64,000 nt of DNA. Origin: an uncultured Alphaproteobacteria bacterium. GTDB lineage: Bacteria > Pseudomonadota > Alphaproteobacteria > HIMB59. The stretch is taken from contig CABZPR010000003.1 in NCBI GenBank assembly GCA_902527545.1, positions 62,001 through 126,000 of the forward strand. Reading direction: 5' to 3'. The notes below the pieces were generated by a model. The model saw nothing but the letters and a program-made list of their open reading frames with translations, ran no database searches and was not told where the DNA came from. This document shows, piece by piece, positions 41,911 to 51,066 of the stretch (positions are counted from its first letter, which is position 1; each line of letters starts with the position of its first letter). The translations under genes were made by a program, and so were the position numbers.

Positions 41911-42600
41911 CTAAAATTTTTCAGTGTTTGTTCTAATTTCAATTTCCCAAGACCAAGCTTTTTTATCCTGTAAATAAAAATTTAGGTATTGTTTTGCAAT
42001 TTCATCAGGGTGTATCATTTGATAATTTCCAACTGGTTCTTTTCCAATACCTCCATCTATAACGAAATGACCTATATGAATATTTTGTGGGTGCAGCTCT
42101 CTTGCCAAAGATTGTGCTAAGCCTCTCAAACCAAACTTTCCCATAGCAAAGGACGCAGATTTAGCAAAACCCTTTACACTTGCAGATGATCCTGTGAAAA
42201 AAATATTACCTTTTCCTATTTTTAACATTCTTTTTACTGATTCATGCGCTACTAGAAAAGCCCCATAACTATTTACTTTTATTGATTGAAGCATTTCATC
42301 AGGATCGTATTCAATAAAAGGTTTTACAATTCTAAGAGATGGATTATAGATAACAATTTCTGGAGTGCCTATAATTGAGTCAGTCTGCAAAAATAAATTT
42401 TGAACACTTTTATTTTCCGTTGAGTCACACTTAAAAACTAAAGCGTCGATCTCTTTTTTTAAACTGTCAAGTTTGTCTATGTTTCTGGCAGCAAGTACGA
42501 TTTTCATCCCCTTCGAATTAAATGCTCTAGCCAAAGAAGCACTTAAACCTGATCCTGCTCCGACAATTAAAACTGCTTTTTGTGACATAATTTCAAACAT
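41911..42600 (-). CDS. SDR family oxidoreductase
   Basis: VGAGSGLSASLARAFNSKGMKIVLAARN; C-terminal fragment of SDR fold. Confidence 0.85.
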   Translation of the reverse strand: MFEIMSQKAVLIVGAGSGLSASLARAFNSKGMKIVLAARNIDKLDSLKKEIDALVFKCDSTENKSVQNLFLQTDSIIGTPEIVIYNPSLRIVKPFIEYDPDEMLQSIKVNSYGAFLVAHESVKRMLKIGKGNIFFTGSSASVKGFAKSASFAMGKFGLRGLAQSLARELHPQNIHIGHFVIDGGIGKEPVGNYQMIHPDEIAKQYLNFYLQDKKAWSWEIEIRTNTEKF

Positions 42601-42612
42601 TATTTAGTTATA

Positions 42613-42630
42613 ACATATTTTAAAATATGT
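42613..42630. promoter_or_regulatory. 18-bp perfect palindrome ACATATTTTAAAATATGT, candidate operator between SDR (-) and heme operon (+)
   Basis: Self-reverse-complementary by direct reading; followed immediately by another ACATATT. Confidence 0.45.
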
Positions 42631-42690
42631 ACATATTGACCAATAAGTCTCGCTTAAATTGTATTAGCGTTGATTATTTGTTATTTCTTT

Positions 42691-44184
42691 ATGTCATCAA
42701 TGGTTATGAAAAAGATTGTTTTATTATCAAGAAAAAGTTTTCTCGCTAAAATTCAGACACACATTGCGGAAATAGAAATTAATAAAATACAAAAAAATAT
42801 AATCGATACGAATTACTCATCAAGCGTTGGTGACACGGACATGTCAGCTAAAGCTTGGGAACAACATGGATTTGGAATATTTACAAATTCACTCTCAAAA
42901 AAATTAATCTTAAAAGATGCAGATGTGGTAGTTCATTCATTCAAAGATCTTCCTGTTAAAAATCTTAATAAGACATCTTTTATTTGTCTCAAAAGAGATG
43001 ATCCAAGAGATGTTATTCTTATTAAAAAGACTTCATTAAATAAAAAAAAATTAGTTATAGGGACATCCTCTCCTAGAAGAAAATATTATTTAAAAAAATT
43101 AAAAGAGTTTTTACCCTTTGAAGAATTGAAGCCATTCGACATTAGGGGAAACGTACCATCTAGGCTGGAAAAAATATTAAATTCCTCAAAAGAGGACGGG
43201 GTGTTTATGGCTAAAGCTGCTATAGATAGAATTTTTAAATATGGAGAAAAAATTAATAAAAAAGATTATAGAAATTTTAAATTGAAATTTAAAAAGTTTG
43301 AAAAAATAATTTTACCAATTTCTGAATTTCCTAGTGCTGCAGCACAAGGGTGTATTGCTTTGGAATATAGGAGAGGCGATCAAAAAACAGAAAAGATATT
43401 GAAAAAAATTAATCATTTACCTTCGTTAGATGATTGTCAAAGAGAGAGAAAATATTTATACAAATGGGGAGGTGGTTGCAATTTAGATCTAGGTGTAACT
43501 ATTGAAAATATTCTAAATGAAAAAATCTTATTTGCACAAGGGAAAGATAATCAAACAAAAAAATATTTTAAAGAAAAAAAATATCTAAATAATAAAAAAG
43601 TTAAAAAAGTTAAAAATATATTTCCCTCAAGCTTATCAAAATATCAAATGTTTCAGAGAAATTTGCATGAATTTAATAAAACATTAAAAAATAAAAATGT
43701 TTTGGCCACAAGATCAGAATTTAAAGAGTTTAAATCTTTGAAAAGTGTATCAAATCTTATAACTTCTGGCGTTAGTTCTTGGAAAAAAATAAGTAAAATG
43801 GGTATTCTTGTAAATTCTTCTCTCGATAGTTTTGGTGAAAATTATCGAGAAATTAAAAATTTTTATAAAGATAATCAAAAACCTACTTATAAACTTACAT
43901 ATGAAGGAAATATGCTAAATAAAAAATTCCCTGTTATATCACACTATAGTTTAGTCCCTTTGATTAATGACAATACGATTGATAATTTGTTTGTAGCGGA
44001 GAGTTTTTATTGGATGAGTTTCTCTGCATTTAAATTAGCTATACAACTAAGACCAGAAATACTAAATAAGCGTAATTCTTGTGGGCCTGGTCAAACGTAT
44101 CTTCAAATTTCTAAATTTATTCCTAAAAATCAATTAAATGTATATCTTACTTATGATGATTTTAAAAATTTTGAACTTAAATGA
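42691..44184 (+). CDS. hemC: hydroxymethylbilane synthase with ~190-aa C-terminal extension (possible HemD-like fusion)
   Basis: VVHSFKDLP, GTSSPRRKYYL, DIRGNVPSRL, SAAAQGCIALE, cofactor Cys in KWGGGCNLDLG; extension from about residue 315 on. Confidence 0.88.
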   Translation: MSSMVMKKIVLLSRKSFLAKIQTHIAEIEINKIQKNIIDTNYSSSVGDTDMSAKAWEQHGFGIFTNSLSKKLILKDADVVVHSFKDLPVKNLNKTSFICLKRDDPRDVILIKKTSLNKKKLVIGTSSPRRKYYLKKLKEFLPFEELKPFDIRGNVPSRLEKILNSSKEDGVFMAKAAIDRIFKYGEKINKKDYRNFKLKFKKFEKIILPISEFPSAAAQGCIALEYRRGDQKTEKILKKINHLPSLDDCQRERKYLYKWGGGCNLDLGVTIENILNEKILFAQGKDNQTKKYFKEKKYLNNKKVKKVKNIFPSSLSKYQMFQRNLHEFNKTLKNKNVLATRSEFKEFKSLKSVSNLITSGVSSWKKISKMGILVNSSLDSFGENYREIKNFYKDNQKPTYKLTYEGNMLNKKFPVISHYSLVPLINDNTIDNLFVAESFYWMSFSAFKLAIQLRPEILNKRNSCGPGQTYLQISKFIPKNQLNVYLTYDDFKNFELK

Positions 44185-45104
44185 TTAAAAATTATTTTCC
44201 TATTGATCAGTCAAAATCTCTTAAAAAGAAAATTTTAATTCAACCTTTATTTGTGGATCAAAAGGTAAAAAATTCAAAGGAAATTAAAGGATTAGGTGAT
44301 AATAAGTGTTGGTCATCTTCATCTATAATTAAGGCAATTGAAAAGGATTTAAAAAAAGGTATCAAAAATTTTCTTCTTTTTATCGTTCCAAATAAAAAAC
44401 AAAAACATCCAGAGGATTTTAGCTTTCACTATGAAGTTATAAGAAAAATTAAAAATTATTTTGGAAAAGATATAGCTTTACTTATAGATACATGCTTATG
44501 CTCAATAACTGTTGATGGACATTGTGGAGTTACTCATAAAAAATCAATTGACCTTAATAAGACACATTACTCTTTAGGATTAGCGGCAAATACATATCTT
44601 GAGGCTGGAGCTGATATAATTGCACCAAGTGACATGATGAAAAATACGACTAAATATTTAAGAAAAATATTTGTTCAAAATGGTTTTTCAAATTCTCAAA
44701 TAATGAGTTACTCAACAAAATTTAAAAGTCACTTCTACGGCCCCTTTAGGGATGTTGCAAAATCATCACCACAGGGATTTGATCGATCATCATATCAATT
44801 ACCTGTTGAAGACAAAGTAAAGGCGATTAAAAGCTCAATTAGTAATGCAGTTCAAGGTGCAAATTATTTAATGGTTAAGCCTGGAATGACTTCAATAGAT
44901 TTAATAAGAGATATAAAAAAGGAGACACTGCTTCCCACGGGTGCGTACCAAGTAAGTGGTGAGTATGCTAGTCTACAAATGCTCAGCAAAGCTAAATTTG
45001 GCAATTATGTTGATTTGCTCCTAGAGTCTTTAACGGTACTCAAAAGAGCTCAAGCAGATTTTATTATTAGTTATGGAGCTAGAGATATTGCAAAATACCT
45101 ATAA
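44181..45104 (+). CDS. hemB: delta-aminolevulinic acid dehydratase (porphobilinogen synthase)
   Basis: LLIDTCLCSITVDGHCG metal site, AGADIIAPSDMM, FYGPFRDVA, LMVKPGM, PTGAYQVSGEYA. Confidence 0.94.
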   Translation: MIKNYFPIDQSKSLKKKILIQPLFVDQKVKNSKEIKGLGDNKCWSSSSIIKAIEKDLKKGIKNFLLFIVPNKKQKHPEDFSFHYEVIRKIKNYFGKDIALLIDTCLCSITVDGHCGVTHKKSIDLNKTHYSLGLAANTYLEAGADIIAPSDMMKNTTKYLRKIFVQNGFSNSQIMSYSTKFKSHFYGPFRDVAKSSPQGFDRSSYQLPVEDKVKAIKSSISNAVQGANYLMVKPGMTSIDLIRDIKKETLLPTGAYQVSGEYASLQMLSKAKFGNYVDLLLESLTVLKRAQADFIISYGARDIAKYL

Positions 45105-46089
45105 CAAAAATTTTTTTAATGCCTTAAATAAAGTTGAACAAAAAATTCCTCCAATTTGGTTTATGAGACAGGCTGGTCGATATCATCAGCATTACAGAAA
45201 ATTAAAAGAAAAATACTCTTTTGAACAATTATGTAAAGAGCCTGAGCTTGCTTGTGAGGTAACTCTTGGACCTATTGTTGAATTCGATTTTGATGCTGCA
45301 ATATTGTTTAGTGATATTCTTTTTCCTTTAGATTATTTAGGTTTGAGTTTGAAGTTTAATCCTGGACCAATATTTGAAAAAAATTTAAGTTCAAAAATGA
45401 TATCCGAATTTAATATTGATGAATTTGAAAGTTTTATAGATTTTCAGAATATATCTCTAAAACATATTAGAAATGAACTATCAAATGATAAATCCTTAAT
45501 TGGATTTACTGGTGGACCTATAACCTTATACCATTTTGCAACGAGGAATAATCTTGTATCACAAACACTATTTCAACAAACCCTGCCCGTTTTAGAAATG
45601 TTAATACAAAAAAATATACAAATTCAGTTACAAAATGACATTGATTTGTTAATGATATTTGATACGGAAGCTAATAAACTAAATGATAAAGATTTTGATG
45701 AATTCGTTATTCCTTTTTTAGTTAAAATTTCAAATAGTTATCCAAATAAAATTGGATATTTCACTAAAGAAATTTCTCAAACTAAATTTAATAAATTACA
45801 AAATTTAAAAAATTTAAAACTTACAGTTTTAGGAACTAATTTGGAGGTTTTCACTGAATTACCAAAGACACATTTATCTTTACAGGGGAATTTTTCAAAT
45901 GATTTGTTAGCTATGGAGGACACTAAATCCTTTTCTGATTACATTGATAAATATATTGAGAAATGTTTACAGAGTGAGCCATCTCATAGATCTGGGTGGA
46001 TTGCTAGCCTCGATCACGGTGTAAAAAAAACTACTCCTGAGGCTAATGTTCATTTATTCATAGAAAAGATAAGAACTAAGTTATCATAA
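45073..46089 (+). CDS. hemE: uroporphyrinogen decarboxylase
   Basis: PPIWFMRQAGRYHQHYRKLK, FDAAILFSDIL, GFTGGPITL. Confidence 0.93.
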   Translation: MELEILQNTYNKNFFNALNKVEQKIPPIWFMRQAGRYHQHYRKLKEKYSFEQLCKEPELACEVTLGPIVEFDFDAAILFSDILFPLDYLGLSLKFNPGPIFEKNLSSKMISEFNIDEFESFIDFQNISLKHIRNELSNDKSLIGFTGGPITLYHFATRNNLVSQTLFQQTLPVLEMLIQKNIQIQLQNDIDLLMIFDTEANKLNDKDFDEFVIPFLVKISNSYPNKIGYFTKEISQTKFNKLQNLKNLKLTVLGTNLEVFTELPKTHLSLQGNFSNDLLAMEDTKSFSDYIDKYIEKCLQSEPSHRSGWIASLDHGVKKTTPEANVHLFIEKIRTKLS

Positions 46090-46107
46090 AAATCGTAATG
46101 TTTTTCA

Positions 46108-47130
46108 ATGGCTTCATTTAAAGGTAATAAACTCTACGTTCATGGCTCTGGTCTTAAGACAGGTATTTTGATCACAAATTTAGGAACACCAGATGAACCA
46201 ACTAAGTCGTCTTTAAAGACTTATCTAAAACAATTTCTATCAGATGAACGTGTAATAGAAACACCAAAAGCTATTTGGTGGCCTATTCTTAATGGTATAG
46301 TTTTAAATACTCGACCAGCGAAGTCAGCTAAAAATTACAAATCTGTTTGGACAGAGGAAGGTTCACCTCTTCTATTCCACACAAAAAACCAATTATCTAA
46401 AATAAAAGAATTTATTAATAAGAAATATCAAAATATCGTATTTGATATTGGAATGCGTTATGGGAATCCTAGCATCTCTAAGGGTTTAAATAATCTTAGA
46501 AATCAAAATTGTGATCGTATTATTATTTTACCTTTATACCCTCAATATTGTGCGGCTACAACGGGCTCAACGTTTGATGCTGTTGCAGAAGAATTAAAAA
46601 GTTGGCGTTGGGTACCATCTCTTCGTTTTATTGGAGGATATTACGAAAATGAACTTTATATTAAAGCTCTAAAAAATAGCATTGAAGAATTTTGGACTAA
46701 AAATTCAAAACCAAAAAAAATCATATTTAGTTATCATGGTGTTCCAAAAAAATATTTAGATAAAGGGGATCCGTATCATTGTTTTTGCAGAAAAACTACT
46801 AGGCTTGTGGCAGAGACCATGGGCCTACCAGAGGAAAGTTATATGACCACATTTCAATCTAGATTTGGACCAGCAGAATGGCTTCAACCTTACACAGATA
46901 AAACTATAGAGAGCTTAGCAAAAAATGGTACAGACCACATTCATGTTATAAGTCCTGCTTTTTCCTCAGATTGTCTCGAGACAATAGAAGAACTTAACGA
47001 GGAAAATAGAGAAATATTTATGGAAAATGGTGGAAAGGAATTTGGATATATTCCTTGTCTAAATGATCGAGAAGATCATATACTCCTACTCACTTCGTTG
47101 ATAGAAAACGAACTACATGGGTGGGTATGA
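46108..47130 (+). CDS. hemH: ferrochelatase
   Basis: ILITNLGTPDEP, MRYGNPSI, ILPLYPQY, FSYHGVPKKYLDKGDPYHC, SPAFSSDCLETIEE. Confidence 0.97.
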   Translation: MASFKGNKLYVHGSGLKTGILITNLGTPDEPTKSSLKTYLKQFLSDERVIETPKAIWWPILNGIVLNTRPAKSAKNYKSVWTEEGSPLLFHTKNQLSKIKEFINKKYQNIVFDIGMRYGNPSISKGLNNLRNQNCDRIIILPLYPQYCAATTGSTFDAVAEELKSWRWVPSLRFIGGYYENELYIKALKNSIEEFWTKNSKPKKIIFSYHGVPKKYLDKGDPYHCFCRKTTRLVAETMGLPEESYMTTFQSRFGPAEWLQPYTDKTIESLAKNGTDHIHVISPAFSSDCLETIEELNEENREIFMENGGKEFGYIPCLNDREDHILLLTSLIENELHGWV

Positions 47131-47942
47131 GTGATCAAATAAAAAATCAACAAACTAAAGCAGAAAAGTGGTTTCGAGAACTTCGAAATCAAATGGTTGG
47201 ATCAATACAAAAGCTTGATGGGTCTGAATTTATAGAAAAAGAGTGGCAAAGACCTGGTGGTGGTGGAGGTTTGATGTCCTTATTAAAAGGAGAAATATTT
47301 GAAAAAGTAGGAGTAAATATTTCAACAGTGCATGGTAATTTTAGTGAAGAATTTAAAAAATCAATGCCTGGAACCGAAGAGGATCCAAGCTTTTGGGCCA
47401 GTGGTATCTCAGTCGTAGCTCACATGAAAAACCCAAAAATTGCTGCAGCTCATTTTAACACTAGGTACATAACCACAAAAGGAAAACAATGGTTTGGTGG
47501 TGGTTGTGATTTAACCCCTGCAATACCTGAAAAATTAGAAACAGATAATTTTCATCAAGGTCTCCAACGAACATGTGATCAACATAATTCAACTTATTAT
47601 GAAAAATTTAAAAAACAATGTGATGAATACTTTTATTTAGAGCATCGAAAAGAAAGTAGAGGTATAGGAGGGATTTTTTTTGATTATATCAATACAGACT
47701 TTGATAAGGATTTATCATTCATAAAAGATGTTGGGCAATTCTTTGTTAATTTTGTAATTGAAAACTCAAGAAGAAAAAAAGAATTTAACTTTAATCAAGA
47801 TGACTTAGATGCTCTCTCAAAAAAAAGATCTCGTTACGTAGAATTTAATTTGCTTTATGATAGAGGGACATTATTTGGATTAAAAACCGGTGGTAATATT
47901 GATGCTATATTAATGTCAATGCCTCCAGAGGCTAAATGGTAA
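47121..47942 (+). CDS. hemF: oxygen-dependent coproporphyrinogen-III oxidase
   Basis: RPGGGGGLM, FGGGCDLTPAIP, GIGGIFFDY, EFNLLYDRGTLFGLKTGGNIDAILMSMPPEAKW. Confidence 0.97.
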   Translation: MGMSDQIKNQQTKAEKWFRELRNQMVGSIQKLDGSEFIEKEWQRPGGGGGLMSLLKGEIFEKVGVNISTVHGNFSEEFKKSMPGTEEDPSFWASGISVVAHMKNPKIAAAHFNTRYITTKGKQWFGGGCDLTPAIPEKLETDNFHQGLQRTCDQHNSTYYEKFKKQCDEYFYLEHRKESRGIGGIFFDYINTDFDKDLSFIKDVGQFFVNFVIENSRRKKEFNFNQDDLDALSKKRSRYVEFNLLYDRGTLFGLKTGGNIDAILMSMPPEAKW

Positions 47943-47946
47943 CAAA

Positions 47947-48363
47947 ATGTATGAGTTATTAAAAATTTTACATATCATATCTTTTGTATCATGGTTTGCT
48001 GGGTTGTTTTATTTACCAAGACTTTTTGTTTATCATGTAGAAAACATAACCAATCCTGAAATGAATAGTGTATTTCAAAAAATGGAATATAAATTGCTAA
48101 AAATTATAATGAACCCAGCAATGATATTGACTTGGGTATTTGGTTTAGCCCTTATCCATTATGTAGGTTTTGAATTATGGCTTTTTTTGAAAATTATATT
48201 AGTTCTTATTCTCTCTGCATTTCATATGTATTTAAGTAAAATTAGAAAAAGTTTAGAGAGTAATTTTAGAAACTATACCTCAAAATATCTAAGAATTATC
48301 AATGAAGTGCCTACAGTTCTTCTCATTTTAATTGTAATACTTGTAGTTGTAAGACCTTTTTAA
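47947..48363 (+). CDS. hemJ: protoporphyrinogen IX oxidase HemJ family membrane protein
   Basis: LHIISFVSWFAGLFYLPRLFVYH, four TM helices; position at end of heme operon. Confidence 0.9.
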   Translation: MYELLKILHIISFVSWFAGLFYLPRLFVYHVENITNPEMNSVFQKMEYKLLKIIMNPAMILTWVFGLALIHYVGFELWLFLKIILVLILSAFHMYLSKIRKSLESNFRNYTSKYLRIINEVPTVLLILIVILVVVRPF

Positions 48364-48367
48364 TTTT

Positions 48368-49714
48368 ATGGATCTTACCCAGGGGGATATAAAAAAACAA
48401 TTAATCGGTATGGCTGTTCCAGCAGGAACAGGTCTTTTGTTTTATACTCTTTACAATGTAGTAGATACTTTTTATGCAGGTCTCATAAGCACAGAGGCTA
48501 TTGCAGGCTTATCAATATCTTACCCCTTGTATTTTATTTTATTAGCCTTCGCTGTAGGTTTTGGACAAGGCACCACAGCTCTTGTTTCAATAGCTATTGG
48601 CAAAAAAAAATTTAACGAGGCAATTAAGATACATACTCAAGCCTTAGTTATCACTTTATTGGTTTCAATAGCCATAGGGCTGGCAACCTTTCTATTATCT
48701 AGACCTGTATTTTTATATTTTGGGGCTGAAGGTATTTTTCTTAACAATGGTCTTAGGTACATAAAAATACTCTCAATTGGTGCTCCAATTTTTATTGTTT
48801 CTTTTGTCGTTAATTCTCTTTTATATGCACAAGGAGATACAAAAAAAAATAGAAATGCATTAATCATAAGCTTTTTTATTAATTTAATATTTAGTCCTTT
48901 CTTGTCTTTAGGTTATGGTCCTTTTCCTGCATTGGGAACTCTCGGCATAGCTCTTGCAACAGTCATATCTCAACTATTTCATTTTTTCTTTTTAAGCTAT
49001 TATGCTATTCGCAGTCCTTTGTTTAAGTATTTCAATTACAATTATATTTGGCTAGAATATGAATTCGTATTAAGAATTCTAAGACAATCTATACCCTCTA
49101 GTATGAATATGTTTATGATTGCAGTTGGTTTCTTCATAATGCAAAAGTTTGTTACAAGTTATGGTGCCTCAGCTAGTGCAGCTTATGGTATAGCTTTAAG
49201 AATTGAGCAGATTATTTTATTACCTGCCATAGGATTTAGTAGTGCTTTATTAAGTATGGTAGGACAAAATTTTGGTTCGAAGAATTATGATAGAATTTAT
49301 GAAGCTTTTTTAATTTCATTAAAGTTATCTATGACAATGATGATTTTTGGAGCATTAGTGCTTATATTTGCGGGTGAAAGGATTGCTAGTTTTTTTTCAA
49401 GAGACAGTGAGGTGATAATTATTGCCGGTAGTTACTTGTTTATGGTAGCTTTTTTGGCTTTTATATATCAAGTTATTGATAGGTGTGATTCTGTACTTTC
49501 TGGTTTAAGAAAACCTTCTGTAAATGTTTTCTACACTTTTATTAGATTGGTATTTCTTCCCCCATTTGTAATTTATTTATTTTCTGAGACTCTAGAAAAA
49601 GGTCTAATTGGTATTTGGTGGGCTATATTTTTTACAAATTTACTAGGCTCAGTGTTTGTTTTTTTTCATATGAAATATTTATTTAAAAAGGAGTCCAGTA
49701 TCTTAATAAATTAA
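48368..49714 (+). CDS. MATE family efflux transporter
   Basis: 12-TM protein, VDTFYAGLISTEAIAGLSISYPLY, GFGQGTTALVS. Confidence 0.92.
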   Translation: MDLTQGDIKKQLIGMAVPAGTGLLFYTLYNVVDTFYAGLISTEAIAGLSISYPLYFILLAFAVGFGQGTTALVSIAIGKKKFNEAIKIHTQALVITLLVSIAIGLATFLLSRPVFLYFGAEGIFLNNGLRYIKILSIGAPIFIVSFVVNSLLYAQGDTKKNRNALIISFFINLIFSPFLSLGYGPFPALGTLGIALATVISQLFHFFFLSYYAIRSPLFKYFNYNYIWLEYEFVLRILRQSIPSSMNMFMIAVGFFIMQKFVTSYGASASAAYGIALRIEQIILLPAIGFSSALLSMVGQNFGSKNYDRIYEAFLISLKLSMTMMIFGALVLIFAGERIASFFSRDSEVIIIAGSYLFMVAFLAFIYQVIDRCDSVLSGLRKPSVNVFYTFIRLVFLPPFVIYLFSETLEKGLIGIWWAIFFTNLLGSVFVFFHMKYLFKKESSILIN

Positions 49715-50124
49715 CTAAAATCTTTCAGGTCCTCCAAATGCTTGCTAAGCGCTTTAGTAGATAATTGTATCTCATAGATAAATAACATTATAGCTATTGA
49801 AAATATTAATATCCCTAAACCAAAAAAGTTTAATGCTAAGTCATAAATCTTGATATAACTAAAAAAAATAGATATTAAATTCAACAAAAAGCTGATCCCA
49901 GAGAGGGTTTGAACTGACCTAACTAATGTTAAACGGGTTGTAAGTACTTTAATTTGATCTAAGTGATGTTCAACCACATTGTTAGTTGGTCTATTTGTAA
50001 TTATTGTGTCATGGATCTTTCTGATTAATGAAGCAAGAGAAGTATATCTATTACCAAACGATATCATCATTAAAGGTATAGCTGGAAACAAAAGTGCTGG
50101 ATAAAGTGTTGTGAAGCTTGGCAT
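49711..50124 (-). CDS. DUF2721 domain-containing membrane protein
   Basis: FPAIPLMMISFGNRYTSLASLIRKIHD ... RTRLVRSVQTLSGISFLLN-like pattern. Confidence 0.8.
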   Translation of the reverse strand: MPSFTTLYPALLFPAIPLMMISFGNRYTSLASLIRKIHDTIITNRPTNNVVEHHLDQIKVLTTRLTLVRSVQTLSGISFLLNLISIFFSYIKIYDLALNFFGLGILIFSIAIMLFIYEIQLSTKALSKHLEDLKDFS

Positions 50125-50133
50125 ACTATTAAT

Positions 50134-50215
50134 GGAGCAGTTTGTTATAACTAGGAGGGAATAACTAAGTATCTATGTCAACACGGAGTTAATCGAAACT
50201 TTTAAAAACTGCTCC
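50134..50215. repeat. 82-nt element closed by 10-bp perfect inverted repeat (GGAGCAGTTT...AAACTGCTCC)
   Basis: Direct reading; intergenic between DUF2721 and LysE/ArgO genes. Confidence 0.5.
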
Positions 50216-50252
50216 TATTTAATTTATACATAATATTTTAAAAAAAACTCGT

Positions 50253-50278
50253 GTTATGATTGCATAACAACTATGCAA
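50253..50278 (-). terminator. overlapping hairpins followed on minus strand by a T8 run; candidate terminator of the ArgO/LysE gene
   Basis: GTTATG-ATTG-CATAAC (50253-50268) and TTGCATA-ACAAC-TATGCAA (50260/61-50278); minus-strand continues ACGAGTTTTTTTT. Confidence 0.45.
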
Positions 50279-50323
50279 CTTACAGACAACTGATGAAATC
50301 ATTTATAAATAAAAAATTAATAA

Positions 50324-50935
50324 TTAAATTATTTCCAAGAAAATAATCGATAAGGTAAGTATAAGCAAATAAAGAATTATTATTATATTAACTAATTTCC
50401 AAACTTGTTTGTTTAAAAAATATAATCTTAGTGATTGAGCACCATAGCCTAAAAAATAAAAAAAAATAAATGACGATAGACTTGCACCTAATCCAAATAA
50501 AATCTTGTCAGAAATAGTTAGAAAATTTTTCGATAAATTTCCTAAAATAAAAACAGTGTCTGAGTAAACGTGTGGGTTTAAAAAAGTAAAAGCAAGTGTC
50601 TGAAGAGCTATTTTTGATTTTGATGTTTGTGTATATGTTTGTGAAAATACAATATCATGTTTAAATACTTTTATTTTCGACCATATAAAATTTAAAAGAA
50701 AGAGGACAAGCCCTATAGATAATAATAAATTGATTAGATCATTGATGAAATTTTTAATAAAGTGAAATATGAAAATTCCAAAAAAAATCAATAAGAAATC
50801 ACCAACTATACATATTGAAGTTACTAAAAAAATATTATTTTTTTTTATACCTTGCTCTATAACAAATAAATTTTGTGCACCTATAGCAATTATTAAACTT
50901 AAACCTGTTGAAAAACCAAATATAAACTCGTTCAT
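50324..50935 (-). CDS. LysE/ArgO family amino-acid exporter
   Basis: IIAIGAQNLFVIEQGIKKN, TFLNPHVYSDTVFILG. Confidence 0.88.
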   Translation of the reverse strand: MNEFIFGFSTGLSLIIAIGAQNLFVIEQGIKKNNIFLVTSICIVGDFLLIFFGIFIFHFIKNFINDLINLLLSIGLVLFLLNFIWSKIKVFKHDIVFSQTYTQTSKSKIALQTLAFTFLNPHVYSDTVFILGNLSKNFLTISDKILFGLGASLSSFIFFYFLGYGAQSLRLYFLNKQVWKLVNIIIILYLLILTLSIIFLEII

Positions 50936-51066
50936 GACAATTTTGCACAGTTTATATACTTTACACCTAAAATCTATTTAGTAAGTTTGTGTGATGAAAG
51001 TTTTTGTTGGTGGAGTGTTTTTTGCTTTAATATTTATTTTTGTCGTAACTGATGGTTTTGTAAAAA

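Noticed and set aside
50134-50215. tRNA gene (7-bp acceptor-like GGAGCAG/CTGCTCC)
   Set aside because: No correct D-arm, anticodon arm or TTCRA T-loop in register; kept only as an uncharacterised inverted-repeat element.
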